Positions 1-5,612 of a stretch of DNA of 5,612 bases are shown one piece after another. Source of the stretch: an uncultured Bacteroidales bacterium (GTDB taxonomy: Bacteria > Bacteroidota > Bacteroidia > Bacteroidales > UBA932); the NCBI GenBank assembly GCA_945912085.1, contig CAMEBJ010000090.1, positions 1 to 5,612 of the forward strand. Reading direction: 5' to 3'. The notes beneath the pieces were generated by a model. It saw only the letters and a program-made list of their open reading frames with translations. It searched no databases and was not told the DNA's origin. Numbering within the stretch: the stretch's first letter is position 1; each line of letters starts with the position of its first letter. A program made the position numbers and the translations under genes.

Positions 1-1809
1 GCTCTTGATCTGGTTGTAATGAGTGTCATCCTCCTGAATGTGGATAAAAGCCTCCGACATCAGACTTGCCTTTTCCATCATCCCTCCCCGTATGACAAGG
101 GTGATGCTGTCGGCACAATACTGCTGGGTTACCTCATTCCAGACCATAGGCTCCTTGAACAGACGGGCAAGGGAATCCACATCGGAATACTCAAGAGAAT
201 CGCAGACGACCTGCATATCAGGCCGGAACACCTTCACATTCCTCAGGGCAGTCAGAAAGCCGAGTTTGGTGGTGTCCAGCGGCTCAACTTCGACATCGGC
301 GGCGGCATCCGCAGAAGCGAGGGAATCAGACAATGCGAGAGAATCAGACAATGCGAGAGAATCAGACAATGCGAGAGAATCAGGCAATGCGCCTGGAATT
401 GCGAGGGAATCCGGCATTGAGAGGGCATCCGGTTTTTTCAGCAATTTGCCCCTACTGTCTTCCGGGGACTCTTCAGGGGATTCATCGGTGGAATCATCAA
501 TGGATTCTTCAGGGGATTCATCAATGGATTCTTCAGGGGATTCAGCGGGAACTTCTCCGGAGGATTCATCATCGGCAACCTCAACAGCAGCCTTTTTCCC
601 TGAAAGACGCCTTCCCTCAGGGGAGTTTTCAGGAGTATTCTTCGGAGCGCCTCCCTGAGAAGACTTCGGAGCGCCTTCCTGAGCATTTTTCGGCCGGTAG
701 TTAGGGTCATTCTTTGCAGCCTCCTCGGCAGCCTTTGCAGCTTCTTCAGCGGCCTTTTTCCTGTAAGTGCCGATCGGATCTGCATCAAGGTCCTTCAGAC
801 GCGATGCCGACTGGACATTGAAGACAGAATCCACGTCGCATCTTCTGATTGTGCGGTAAATCAAAGTATCCGCCCCGAAATACACCGTGTCCACCTTTCC
901 ACCTTCCTCAGTCACAGCAACCACCGCAGGAGACCGGGTCAGGGTCACCTTCGACAGAGAATCCAGATAGTGAATCCTTCCGGCAAGTGCGTGGACATTC
1001 CTCGATGTGTCCGACACCTGCGCCCTCCCAAGCATCTCGACATCGGATGTGTTCCGGTAAAAATAGAGGGAGTCGCTCCACGCTTCCTGCGTGTCGGTCA
1101 TCAGATGTACGTTTCTGGAGAAGAAGAACACTTCCCGACCCCTGTCGTACCAGCCGTGGTCAGCAGAAAGCATATTTTCTTCCTGCCAGGCATCCGTTCC
1201 CCTACCGAAAGTGGCAAGATTGAGGTCCGACTCATATTTCAGATGGGTTGTCTTCACAAAAATTGAGTCTGTGAACATATTCACATCCCCGGAGAAAGTG
1301 AAAGTCTTCAGCTTTGAATCGTATGTGCCGTCGTTGCTCTCGATGATCTGGCCGTCCTTGTCCCGCATAGCCCCACCGCCGCGGAAAACGGCCACACTGT
1401 CCTTTGTGTTGTAGTCCAGATGTCTGGTCCTCAATGTGTTGTTGTCTTTGTCATTCAGCTGGACGACCTGACCGCGGAACTGCGCAAGGTCCTGGTCAAT
1501 CAGATAAACCATCTTCTCACTCGTGAGCACTGTCCCGTCCTGAACGATACTGACATTGCCGATGGCATCGATGATTCTCCTGTCCACGTTCCACAGGGCT
1601 GTGTCACAATTGAGATAGGTGTTGTTGTGAAGAAACTGCGCGTGACCCGACACTTTCCTGACGCTCTGGCCGTTGATTTCAAAGACTTTTGCCGATGCGG
1701 CAGAAATCAGACGGACAAGACTGTCAGTCTGTTCCTGCTGCGCAAAGACAGGCAGCGACAGGACAGACAGGCACAAAAGGACAAGTGTCGTTTTCAGGAG
1801 ACGCATCAT
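1..1809 (-). CDS. OstA/LptA-like LPS-transport protein with low-complexity insert (C-terminus outside window)
   Basis: An open frame of 603 codons with no stop runs off the left edge. The product starts MMRLLKTTLVLLCLSVLSLPVFAQ, a clear Sec signal peptide cleaved near residue 23-24. Residues about 44-335 show the repeating beta-strand pattern of OstA/LptA jellyroll proteins (YLNCDTALWNVDRRIIDAIGN, LDYNTKDSVAVFRGGG, TFSGDVNMFTDSIFVKT, VEMLGRAQV). About 338-511 is a low-complexity insert, and OstA-type sequence resumes at about 512-603 (LRNVKVFRPDMQVVCDSLEY, SLARLFKEPMVW). Such proteins bind LPS in the periplasm as part of the Lpt bridge; the exact role of the Bacteroidota form is less defined. 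Two ATGs lie in tandem (1809 and 1806), both overlapping the surA TGA. GGGAGG stands 1 nt before the first and 4 nt before the second, so either could be used. An expected 100 or more residues are missing beyond the window. Confidence 0.92.
   Translation of the reverse strand, partial: MMRLLKTTLVLLCLSVLSLPVFAQQEQTDSLVRLISAASAKVFEINGQSVRKVSGHAQFLHNNTYLNCDTALWNVDRRIIDAIGNVSIVQDGTVLTSEKMVYLIDQDLAQFRGQVVQLNDKDNNTLRTRHLDYNTKDSVAVFRGGGAMRDKDGQIIESNDGTYDSKLKTFTFSGDVNMFTDSIFVKTTHLKYESDLNLATFGRGTDAWQEENMLSADHGWYDRGREVFFFSRNVHLMTDTQEAWSDSLYFYRNTSDVEMLGRAQVSDTSRNVHALAGRIHYLDSLSKVTLTRSPAVVAVTEEGGKVDTVYFGADTLIYRTIRRCDVDSVFNVQSASRLKDLDADPIGTYRKKAAEEAAKAAEEAAKNDPNYRPKNAQEGAPKSSQGGAPKNTPENSPEGRRLSGKKAAVEVADDESSGEVPAESPEESIDESPEESIDDSTDESPEESPEDSRGKLLKKPDALSMPDSLAIPGALPDSLALSDSLALSDSLALSDSLASADAAADVEVEPLDTTKLGFLTALRNVKVFRPDMQVVCDSLEYSDVDSLARLFKEPMVWNEVTQQYCADSITLVIRGGMMEKASLMSEAFIHIQEDDTHYNQIKS
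317..418 (-). repeat. 18-bp tandem repeat encoding DSLALS units
   Basis: Four contiguous 18-bp units lie at 317-334, 335-352, 353-370 and 371-388. The middle two are identical (plus strand GCGAGAGAATCAGACAAT) and each outer one differs by one base. A 12-bp degenerate spacer (389-400) and one further diverged copy (401-418) follow. On the coding strand they give five DSL tripeptides in residues 467-497 of the OstA-like protein. The near-identity implies recent slippage or recombination, and copy number probably varies among strains without breaking the frame. Confidence 0.88.
457..540 (-). repeat. Acidic 12-bp/24-bp tandem repeat encoding SPEE/SIDE units
   Basis: Seven consecutive four-residue units occupy residues 424-451 of the OstA-like protein: SPEE, SIDE, SPEE, SIDD, STDE, SPEE, SPED. 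The first four form two 24-bp copies (517-540 and 493-516) that are almost identical at DNA level, pointing to recent duplication. Every unit is a multiple of 12 bp, so gain or loss keeps the reading frame. The encoded stretch is strongly acidic and probably extended and disordered. Confidence 0.85.
637..684 (-). repeat. Two 24-bp in-frame repeats encoding (A/S)Q(E/G)GAPK(S/N)
   Basis: Residues 376-383 (AQEGAPKS) and 384-391 (SQGGAPKN) are imperfect tandem copies. At DNA level they share TCAGG(A/G)A/GGGCGCTCCGAAG-type cores, with a few substitutions. The segment is Gly/Pro/Lys-rich and should be disordered. It is the second of four different repeat arrays in the insert of the OstA-like protein. 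Confidence 0.65.
712..753 (-). repeat. Two 21-bp in-frame repeats encoding AAEEAAK
   Basis: Residues 353-359 and 360-366 of the OstA-like protein are both AAEEAAK, encoded by two adjacent 21-bp units that differ only at synonymous positions. The Ala/Glu/Lys composition predicts a short charged helix at the start of the insert. The synonymous divergence means this duplication is older than the DSL array, or is kept by protein-level selection. Confidence 0.7.
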
Positions 1810-3182
1810 TCCTCCCTGAATTTCGAAGACAGGCCTTCCTTGTCAAAGGTACAGTCCTTGAAGATAGGATCGATGACGATGAGAGTGGACTTGATTTTTT
1901 CTTCAAGGAACCTGTCAATGGCCTCCACGGACTTTTCCTGTTTGGCATATTCCAGCAAAAGGTTGTAGTCGTTCTGGAAGGAAGCCGGATGTGCAGGGAG
2001 AATCTTGTCAAGGCGGACGATCTTGTAAACTGTGTTTCCTCCCCTGCCCTCGTTGTCAAGGGATTCCAGCGGCTCGGAAATCTCTCCCTCTTTCAGGTCC
2101 TTCACCGCCGCATAATCCTGAGGTTTGAGCTGGTCAATCTCAAAATATGCCGAACCTGTGTGAGGGTCAGCCATCTGCCCTCCGTTTGTCCTGGTGGCAG
2201 GATCCTGGGAATAGAATCTCGCAATCAGTTCAAAAGGCACATTGTGTTCAAGGATCTGCGTCCTGAGGCTGTCAAGGGTGTGAAAAGCCTTGTCCCTGTC
2301 ATCAATGGTATATTCAGGCTTGAGAAGAATATGCCTGGCATTGAACATATCCCCTTTCTTTTCGAGAACCTCGATGATGTGGAATCCGTCCGGAGTCTCG
2401 ACAACCTGTGAGACCACTCCCGGCTTGAGTGCCATTGCGGCATCAGAGAAAGCAGGCCAGAAGATTGATTTTGAAGCCATTCCGAGTTCTCCTCCTCTCA
2501 TCGCACTTCCCGGGTCCTGGGAATAAATGCGTGCCAGAGTCGAGAATTTCTCGCCGTTGATTATTCTCTCGCGGATGGAAATCAGCCTCTCCTTGACCGC
2601 ATTGTTGGCGGCCTCCCTGTCAGGGTAAATGCAAATCTGGCTGAGCTGGTACTTCACCGGAACCATCGGAAGGTCCTCCGGGTCAGACGATGCGACATAC
2701 TGCTCCACGTCGTAAGGAGTCATTTCCGGAATCGAAGAAGCAATCTTCTGCTGCATCTGCTGGGTAAGGCTCATTTCCTCAATAGCCTGTTTCCATTCCT
2801 TGCGCAACTTGTAGAGAGGTTTCTTGAAATAGGCCTCAAGCTGTTCGTCTCCGCCAAGGCGGGTGCGGAGATCGTCTATTCTCTGGTTCAACTCCCCGTT
2901 CACCATATCGTTGTTGACGGTGAGGGAGTCGATGCGGGACTGCATCAGAAAGAGTTTTGCGGACAGCATCTGCTCCAGAATCTCACAGCGGGCATTCCTG
3001 TCTGCGGCATATCCGCCGGCCCTGCGCATCTGAATCTCGTCCTCTATGTCTGAAATCATTATCATCTCGTTTCCGACAACCGCTATGGTCTTGTCTATGA
3101 TTCCGTCAGGATATTTCTGCGCAAAAGCTGCACAGGACATAAAGAGGGCAAGAAGAGCCACTGTCCGATTGAATTGTTTCAT
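1806..3182 (-). CDS. surA: SurA-like periplasmic chaperone / peptidyl-prolyl isomerase
   Basis: The 458-residue protein carries a Sec signal peptide (MKQFNRTVALLALFMSCAAFA, cleaved before Gln22). A SurA_N domain follows from about residue 25 (IIDKTIAVVGNEMIMISDIE), and then two tandem parvulin domains. Domain 1 (about 179-272) has a GGELGM turn and ends in GFHIIEVLE but lacks the first histidine (LSQICI). Domain 2 (about 281-391) has the canonical NARHILL but ends in VYKIVRL, with GGQM in place of GGDLG. SurA proteins bind unfolded outer-membrane beta-barrels and hand them to the BAM machinery. I preferred the ATG at 3182 because it starts directly at the signal peptide. An ATG at 3191 (three residues longer) and a TTG at 3197 that overlaps the previous stop are less likely. 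There is no Shine-Dalgarno. The C-terminus overlaps the OstA-like start by 4 nt. Adjacency to an LPS-transport gene fits a role in envelope assembly. Confidence 0.92.
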   Translation of the reverse strand: MKQFNRTVALLALFMSCAAFAQKYPDGIIDKTIAVVGNEMIMISDIEDEIQMRRAGGYAADRNARCEILEQMLSAKLFLMQSRIDSLTVNNDMVNGELNQRIDDLRTRLGGDEQLEAYFKKPLYKLRKEWKQAIEEMSLTQQMQQKIASSIPEMTPYDVEQYVASSDPEDLPMVPVKYQLSQICIYPDREAANNAVKERLISIRERIINGEKFSTLARIYSQDPGSAMRGGELGMASKSIFWPAFSDAAMALKPGVVSQVVETPDGFHIIEVLEKKGDMFNARHILLKPEYTIDDRDKAFHTLDSLRTQILEHNVPFELIARFYSQDPATRTNGGQMADPHTGSAYFEIDQLKPQDYAAVKDLKEGEISEPLESLDNEGRGGNTVYKIVRLDKILPAHPASFQNDYNLLLEYAKQEKSVEAIDRFLEEKIKSTLIVIDPIFKDCTFDKEGLSSKFREE

Positions 3183-3193
3183 ATATACCATAT

Positions 3194-4048
3194 TCAATAT
3201 ATCACAAATTTTCCTTTGTCGCGGGCATCATCAAGCAAGTCCCGTTCCAAAGACGTGGTAAGGCGGTGTTTCCTTACGCTCAGAATAATATCATTGATTT
3301 CAGGAGTGCAATGTTCCACCGGTGCAGGAACGCCTTTCGGGACAATCTCTGACACAAAGGCGGCGTTGTACTTCCCCGACGCATCGGTGTTCTCAAGGTA
3401 AGTACCCGGCTTGACATTCACAATTGAGACATATTCCACTCCGAGATCCTTTGCAAGGGAGGCTATGTCAACCCATTTGCCTGAATAGGAAGTGTACCTG
3501 TCCGCCTGCGGATAGGACAGGGCCTCGATTTCCCATTCGTCACCCTCGTCCACGGACGAGAGCATTGCCCTGATTGCCCTCTTGTTCGCCACATCCTTGT
3601 CGATTTTCATAAACACTGCCTTGACAAGAGGTCTTTCGAGAATGAAATCAGATGAGTGGGAATTGTAGTATTCCTCCACCTGTTCCGCGGTTACGGAAGT
3701 GTCAAGACGTTCATTGACAAAGAGTTGTTCGTACCTGTACTTCAGAAGGGCACGGCGGTATGCCTCCAGCTCGCTGGTCACGTCCTTCTCCTGTTTCGAG
3801 AGCTTGGACTCGGCAATGTCGAGAAAAACCAGGTCAGTCGCCCAGGTGTTGATGTACTGCATCGCAATCCGGAGACTGTCTTCACCGGTGGCTTCCTCGG
3901 GAATGAGCGGAAGGACATCGCTTTTGTAGAGGAGGTGACTTCCGACACGCGCCACAACAGTGTCGTCGTGCAGGATAGTGTTTATCATCCTGCACGACGG
4001 CAAAATCACGGCCAATGCCAGAATTGTGATGCATTTTGTCAACCTCAT
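3194..4048 (-). CDS. SurA/parvulin-like periplasmic lipoprotein chaperone
   Basis: The 284-residue protein opens with a basic, hydrophobic signal (MRLTKCITILALAVILPSC) ending in a lipobox-like LPSC, with the lipid-bearing cysteine at 19. The mature protein starts with a SurA_N-type stretch (VVARVGSHLLYKSDV, 31-45), followed by charged helices around 75-115. The segment YEQLFVNERL (106-115) through VEEYYNSHSSDF is typical of the linker before PpiC domains. From about 140 to 236 a degenerate parvulin fold can be traced (LVKAVFMKIDKD, then SGKWVDIASL, then VKPGTYLEN and FVSEIV). The HIL and GYHI histidine motifs of active parvulins are missing, so prolyl isomerase activity is doubtful and a holdase role is more likely. 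No acidic surface-export signal follows the cysteine, suggesting a periplasm-facing anchor. The ATG at 4048 sits 7 nt after guaB, without a Shine-Dalgarno. Its TGA is 11 nt before the surA start. Confidence 0.82.
   Translation of the reverse strand: MRLTKCITILALAVILPSCRMINTILHDDTVVARVGSHLLYKSDVLPLIPEEATGEDSLRIAMQYINTWATDLVFLDIAESKLSKQEKDVTSELEAYRRALLKYRYEQLFVNERLDTSVTAEQVEEYYNSHSSDFILERPLVKAVFMKIDKDVANKRAIRAMLSSVDEGDEWEIEALSYPQADRYTSYSGKWVDIASLAKDLGVEYVSIVNVKPGTYLENTDASGKYNAAFVSEIVPKGVPAPVEHCTPEINDIILSVRKHRLTTSLERDLLDDARDKGKFVIY
3964..3999. repeat. Perfect 13-bp inverted repeat inside the lipoprotein gene
   Basis: The arms CGTCGTGCAGGAT (3964-3976) and ATCCTGCACGACG (3987-3999) are exact reverse complements around a 10-nt loop. 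In the mRNA this would be a strong GC-rich stem-loop beginning about 56 nt after the guaB stop. It covers codons 17-29 of the SurA-like lipoprotein, so the stem carries the lipobox cysteine codon. No U-run follows, so it is not an intrinsic terminator. It may act on mRNA stability or translation, or be a coincidence of the coding sequence. Confidence 0.75.
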
Positions 4049-4055
4049 CTGCGTG

Positions 4056-5525
4056 CTATCGTGAGTAATTCGGAGATTCTCTTGTGATGGTCACGTCATG
4101 AGGATGTCCCTCGATGTAACCGGCGTTGGTAATGCGGACAAACTTCGCGCTGCGCAGGGCCTCGATGTCCTTTGCCCCGACATATCCCATTCCGGCACGC
4201 AGACCTCCGACAAGCTGGTAAACGACCTCGGCGAGAGTACCCTTGTAAGGGACCTGGGCGACGATTCCCTCCGGAACAAGTTTCTTGACATCCTCTTCCA
4301 TATCCTGGAAATACCTGTCCTTCGAGCCGTTCTGCATCGCCTCAAGGGAACCCATTCCCCTGTAGGACTTGAACTTCCTTCCGTTCAGGATGATTGTGTC
4401 GCCAGGAGACTCCTCCACTCCGGCAAAGAGAGAACCGGCCATAATTGTTCCGGCACCAGCGGCGAGAGCCTTGACGATGTCACCAGAGTAGCGGATTCCT
4501 CCGTCGGCAATCACAGGGACTCCCGTGCCTTTCAAGGCTTCAGAAGCCATCATAACGGCTGACAGCTGAGGCATACCCACTCCTGCAATCACCCTGGTGG
4601 TGCAGATTGAGCCCGGTCCGATTCCGACCTTCACAGCGCTCACTCCGGCCTCGTACAATGCCCTTGCAGCCTCACCGGTTGCAACGTTTCCTGCGACAAT
4701 CTCCATATCAGGCAGGGCTGCACAGGCTTTCTTTATGACATCAAGCACTCCGACGGAATGTCCGTGGGCCGTGTCGACAACAACGGCGTCCGCACCTGCG
4801 GAGGCAAGCATTTCGATTCTTTCAATGGTGTCGGACTTGACTCCGACTGCGGCAGCCACCAGAAGACGGCCCTTGGAATCCTTCGATGCAATCGGATTGT
4901 CCTTGATTTTCATCAGGTCCTTGTAGGTGATCAGTCCGACAAGTTTGCCGTCTGCATCAACCACAGGGAGTTTCTCCACCTTGTTGCTGCGGATGATGGC
5001 TGTAGCCTGCTCAAGGCTGATACCCTTTTGGGCGGTCACAAGGTTCTCGGACGTCATCACCTGTGAGACAGGCAATTTCATATTGTCCTGGAAACGAAGG
5101 TCGCGGTTTGTCACAATGCCGACCAGGAAATTGTTCTCATCCACGACAGGGATACCCCCGATGTGGTGCTGTGCCATCATACCGAGAGCCATTCCGACAT
5201 TTGCATCAGGACGGATTGTCACCGGATCGTAAATCATTCCGTTCTCAGCCCTCTTCACCCGGCGTACCTGGGCCATCTGCTGCTCGATGGTCATATTCTT
5301 GTGAATCACGCCAATACCTCCGGCTCTGGCGATGGCAATCGCAAGGGACGATTCCGTCACAGTGTCCATTGCGGCGGAAACGACAGGAGTGTGAAGTTTG
5401 ATGTTTCTGGTGAAATAGGAAGTGACATCCACGTCACGGGGAAGAACCTCGGAGCGGGCAGGGACAAGCAACACGTCATCGAAGGTCAGTCCTTCGGGAA
5501 TTGGAGAATTTACTAAAGTCTGCAT
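4056..5525 (-). CDS. guaB: Inosine-5'-monophosphate dehydrogenase (IMPDH)
   Basis: Cytosolic enzyme that oxidises IMP to XMP with NAD+, the committed step of GMP synthesis. The 489-residue product has the usual bacterial length. The N-terminal [18 protein letters not shown] block is characteristic of the family. Two CBS domains occupy roughly residues 97-150 and 157-213 ([20 protein letters not shown] and [20 protein letters not shown]). The catalytic loop [11 protein letters not shown] places the nucleophilic cysteine at 308. The phosphate-binding DGGIRYSGD follows at 341-349, and the flap RY pair (DRYFQ) is at 404-405. It therefore looks fully active, with CBS domains available for nucleotide control. 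I chose the ATG at 5525 because the protein then begins [17 protein letters not shown], as homologues do. An upstream in-frame TTG at 5555 lies within or just before the promoter core and is not credible. The TAG stop is 7 nt before the next gene, so guaB appears to lead the operon. Confidence 0.97.
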   Translation of the reverse strand: MQTLVNSPIPEGLTFDDVLLVPARSEVLPRDVDVTSYFTRNIKLHTPVVSAAMDTVTESSLAIAIARAGGIGVIHKNMTIEQQMAQVRRVKRAENGMIYDPVTIRPDANVGMALGMMAQHHIGGIPVVDENNFLVGIVTNRDLRFQDNMKLPVSQVMTSENLVTAQKGISLEQATAIIRSNKVEKLPVVDADGKLVGLITYKDLMKIKDNPIASKDSKGRLLVAAAVGVKSDTIERIEMLASAGADAVVVDTAHGHSVGVLDVIKKACAALPDMEIVAGNVATGEAARALYEAGVSAVKVGIGPGSICTTRVIAGVGMPQLSAVMMASEALKGTGVPVIADGGIRYSGDIVKALAAGAGTIMAGSLFAGVEESPGDTIILNGRKFKSYRGMGSLEAMQNGSKDRYFQDMEEDVKKLVPEGIVAQVPYKGTLAEVVYQLVGGLRAGMGYVGAKDIEALRSAKFVRITNAGYIEGHPHDVTITRESPNYSR

Positions 5526-5543
5526 CGCGATATAAAAATTTTG

Positions 5544-5551
5544 CAAATATA
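5544..5551 (-). promoter_or_regulatory. Bacteroidota-type -7 promoter element upstream of guaB
   Basis: On the minus strand this octamer reads TATATTTG, an exact match to the TAnnTTTG -7 consensus of the Bacteroidota primary sigma factor. It ends 18 nt before the guaB ATG in an AT-rich spacer, so the leader would be only about 10-15 nt. No clear TTTG -33 element is found at the usual distance; the sequence there is around TTACGGAAC. A weak -33 with a strong -7 is common in this phylum. It is the best candidate for the promoter of the whole guaB to OstA-like operon. The start point has not been measured. Confidence 0.7.
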
Positions 5552-5555
5552 GCAA

Positions 5556-5612
5556 TTATTTTTCAAGTTCCGTAAGCGTCACATTCCTTACAGTTTTGCC
5601 CGTTGTTCCTGT
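5556..5612 (-). CDS. Possible 3' end of an upstream gene (partial, unidentified)
   Basis: Read from the right edge on the minus strand, 18 sense codons run to a TAA at 5558-5556. The peptide, TGTTGKTVRNVTLTELEK, has ordinary protein-like composition. It would be the C-terminus of a gene co-directional with guaB, ending 30 nt before the guaB ATG. The frame assignment is an inference: 18 open codons are not rare by chance, and the peptide is too short for me to recognise a family. If real, the gene's last codons overlap the region where a -33 element for the guaB promoter would lie. No hairpin followed by a T-run is visible after the TAA, so read-through into guaB is possible. Confidence 0.4.
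   Translation of the reverse strand, partial: TGTTGKTVRNVTLTELEK

Noticed and set aside
317..388. Regular 18-bp repeats as a CRISPR or iteron array
   Set aside because: The units are contiguous without spacers and read as in-frame codons of a secreted protein, so a coding tandem repeat is the simpler explanation.
38..658. 206-codon plus-strand open frame with repeated ARESDN units
   Set aside because: It is the antisense image of the OstA-like insert. The repeat is frame-neutral, so open frames arise on both strands. It has no signal, family resemblance or start context, while the minus frame continues into OstA-like sequence on both sides.
1844..1851. TACCTTTG on the minus strand, a second TAnnTTTG match 34 nt before the OstA-like ATG
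   Set aside because: It lies inside the surA coding region, has no TTTG at -33, and about one such six-base match is expected by chance per strand in a window of this size.
1420..2411. Plus-strand frames of 182 and 240 codons across the surA/OstA-like junction
   Set aside because: They are antisense to well-supported minus-strand genes, have no recognisable domains and no promoter, and each overlaps two real genes.
3964..3999. Inverted repeat as an intrinsic terminator between guaB and the lipoprotein gene
   Set aside because: It lies inside the coding region of the next gene and no T-run follows the stem on either strand.
5524..5531. Palindrome ATCGCGAT overlapping the guaB start codon
   Set aside because: Eight bases are too short to claim an operator, and there is no second copy or flanking extension.
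5526..5555. Ten-residue N-terminal extension of guaB from a TTG at 5555
   Set aside because: It would place the start at the edge of the TATATTTG promoter core and add residues not found in the family; the ATG at 5525 gives the standard N-terminus.

Overview
This window reads as part of a Bacteroidota chromosome, most likely of the order Bacteroidales. The evidence is a Bacteroidales-type OstA-like/SurA/IMP dehydrogenase gene set, a clear TAnnTTTG-type promoter core (TATATTTG) ahead of the first complete gene, start sites without consistent Shine-Dalgarno sequences, and a base composition near one half GC. Genus cannot be fixed from the sequence alone.

Every supported gene lies on the minus strand, so transcription runs from high to low coordinates. 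From right to left: (i) 5612-5556, a possible 3' end of an upstream gene (18 codons and a TAA); (ii) 5525-4056, guaB, a full-length 489-residue IMP dehydrogenase with two CBS domains; (iii) 4048-3194, a 284-residue SurA/parvulin-like lipoprotein; (iv) 3182-1806, a SurA-like periplasmic chaperone with two parvulin domains; (v) 1809-1 and beyond the window edge, at least 603 codons of an OstA/LptA-like periplasmic protein of LPS transport, incomplete at its C-terminus. Gaps are 7 nt (guaB to lipoprotein), 11 nt or less (lipoprotein to surA) and a 4-nt ATGA overlap (surA to the OstA-like gene). This is best read as one operon driven by the promoter at 5544-5551. There is no gene-free stretch longer than about 90 nt.

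Functionally, three consecutive genes serve the outer membrane. Two are SurA-type chaperones that would escort beta-barrel precursors across the periplasm. The third is an OstA-fold protein expected to take part in moving LPS to the surface. The surA/LPS-transport pairing echoes the lptD-surA operon of Proteobacteria. guaB (GMP synthesis) is the metabolic outlier at the head of the operon.

This is mostly conserved housekeeping DNA and I see no mobile element, CRISPR array, RNA gene or defence system. The most unusual content is inside the OstA-like gene. A roughly 170-residue low-complexity segment (277-798) separates two OstA-type regions and is built from four different in-frame tandem repeat arrays. 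One array multiplies a DSL tripeptide that fits the published Bacteroides O-glycosylation motif. A second notable element is a perfect 13-bp inverted repeat (3964-3999) lying across the lipobox codons of the SurA-like lipoprotein, shortly after the guaB stop.
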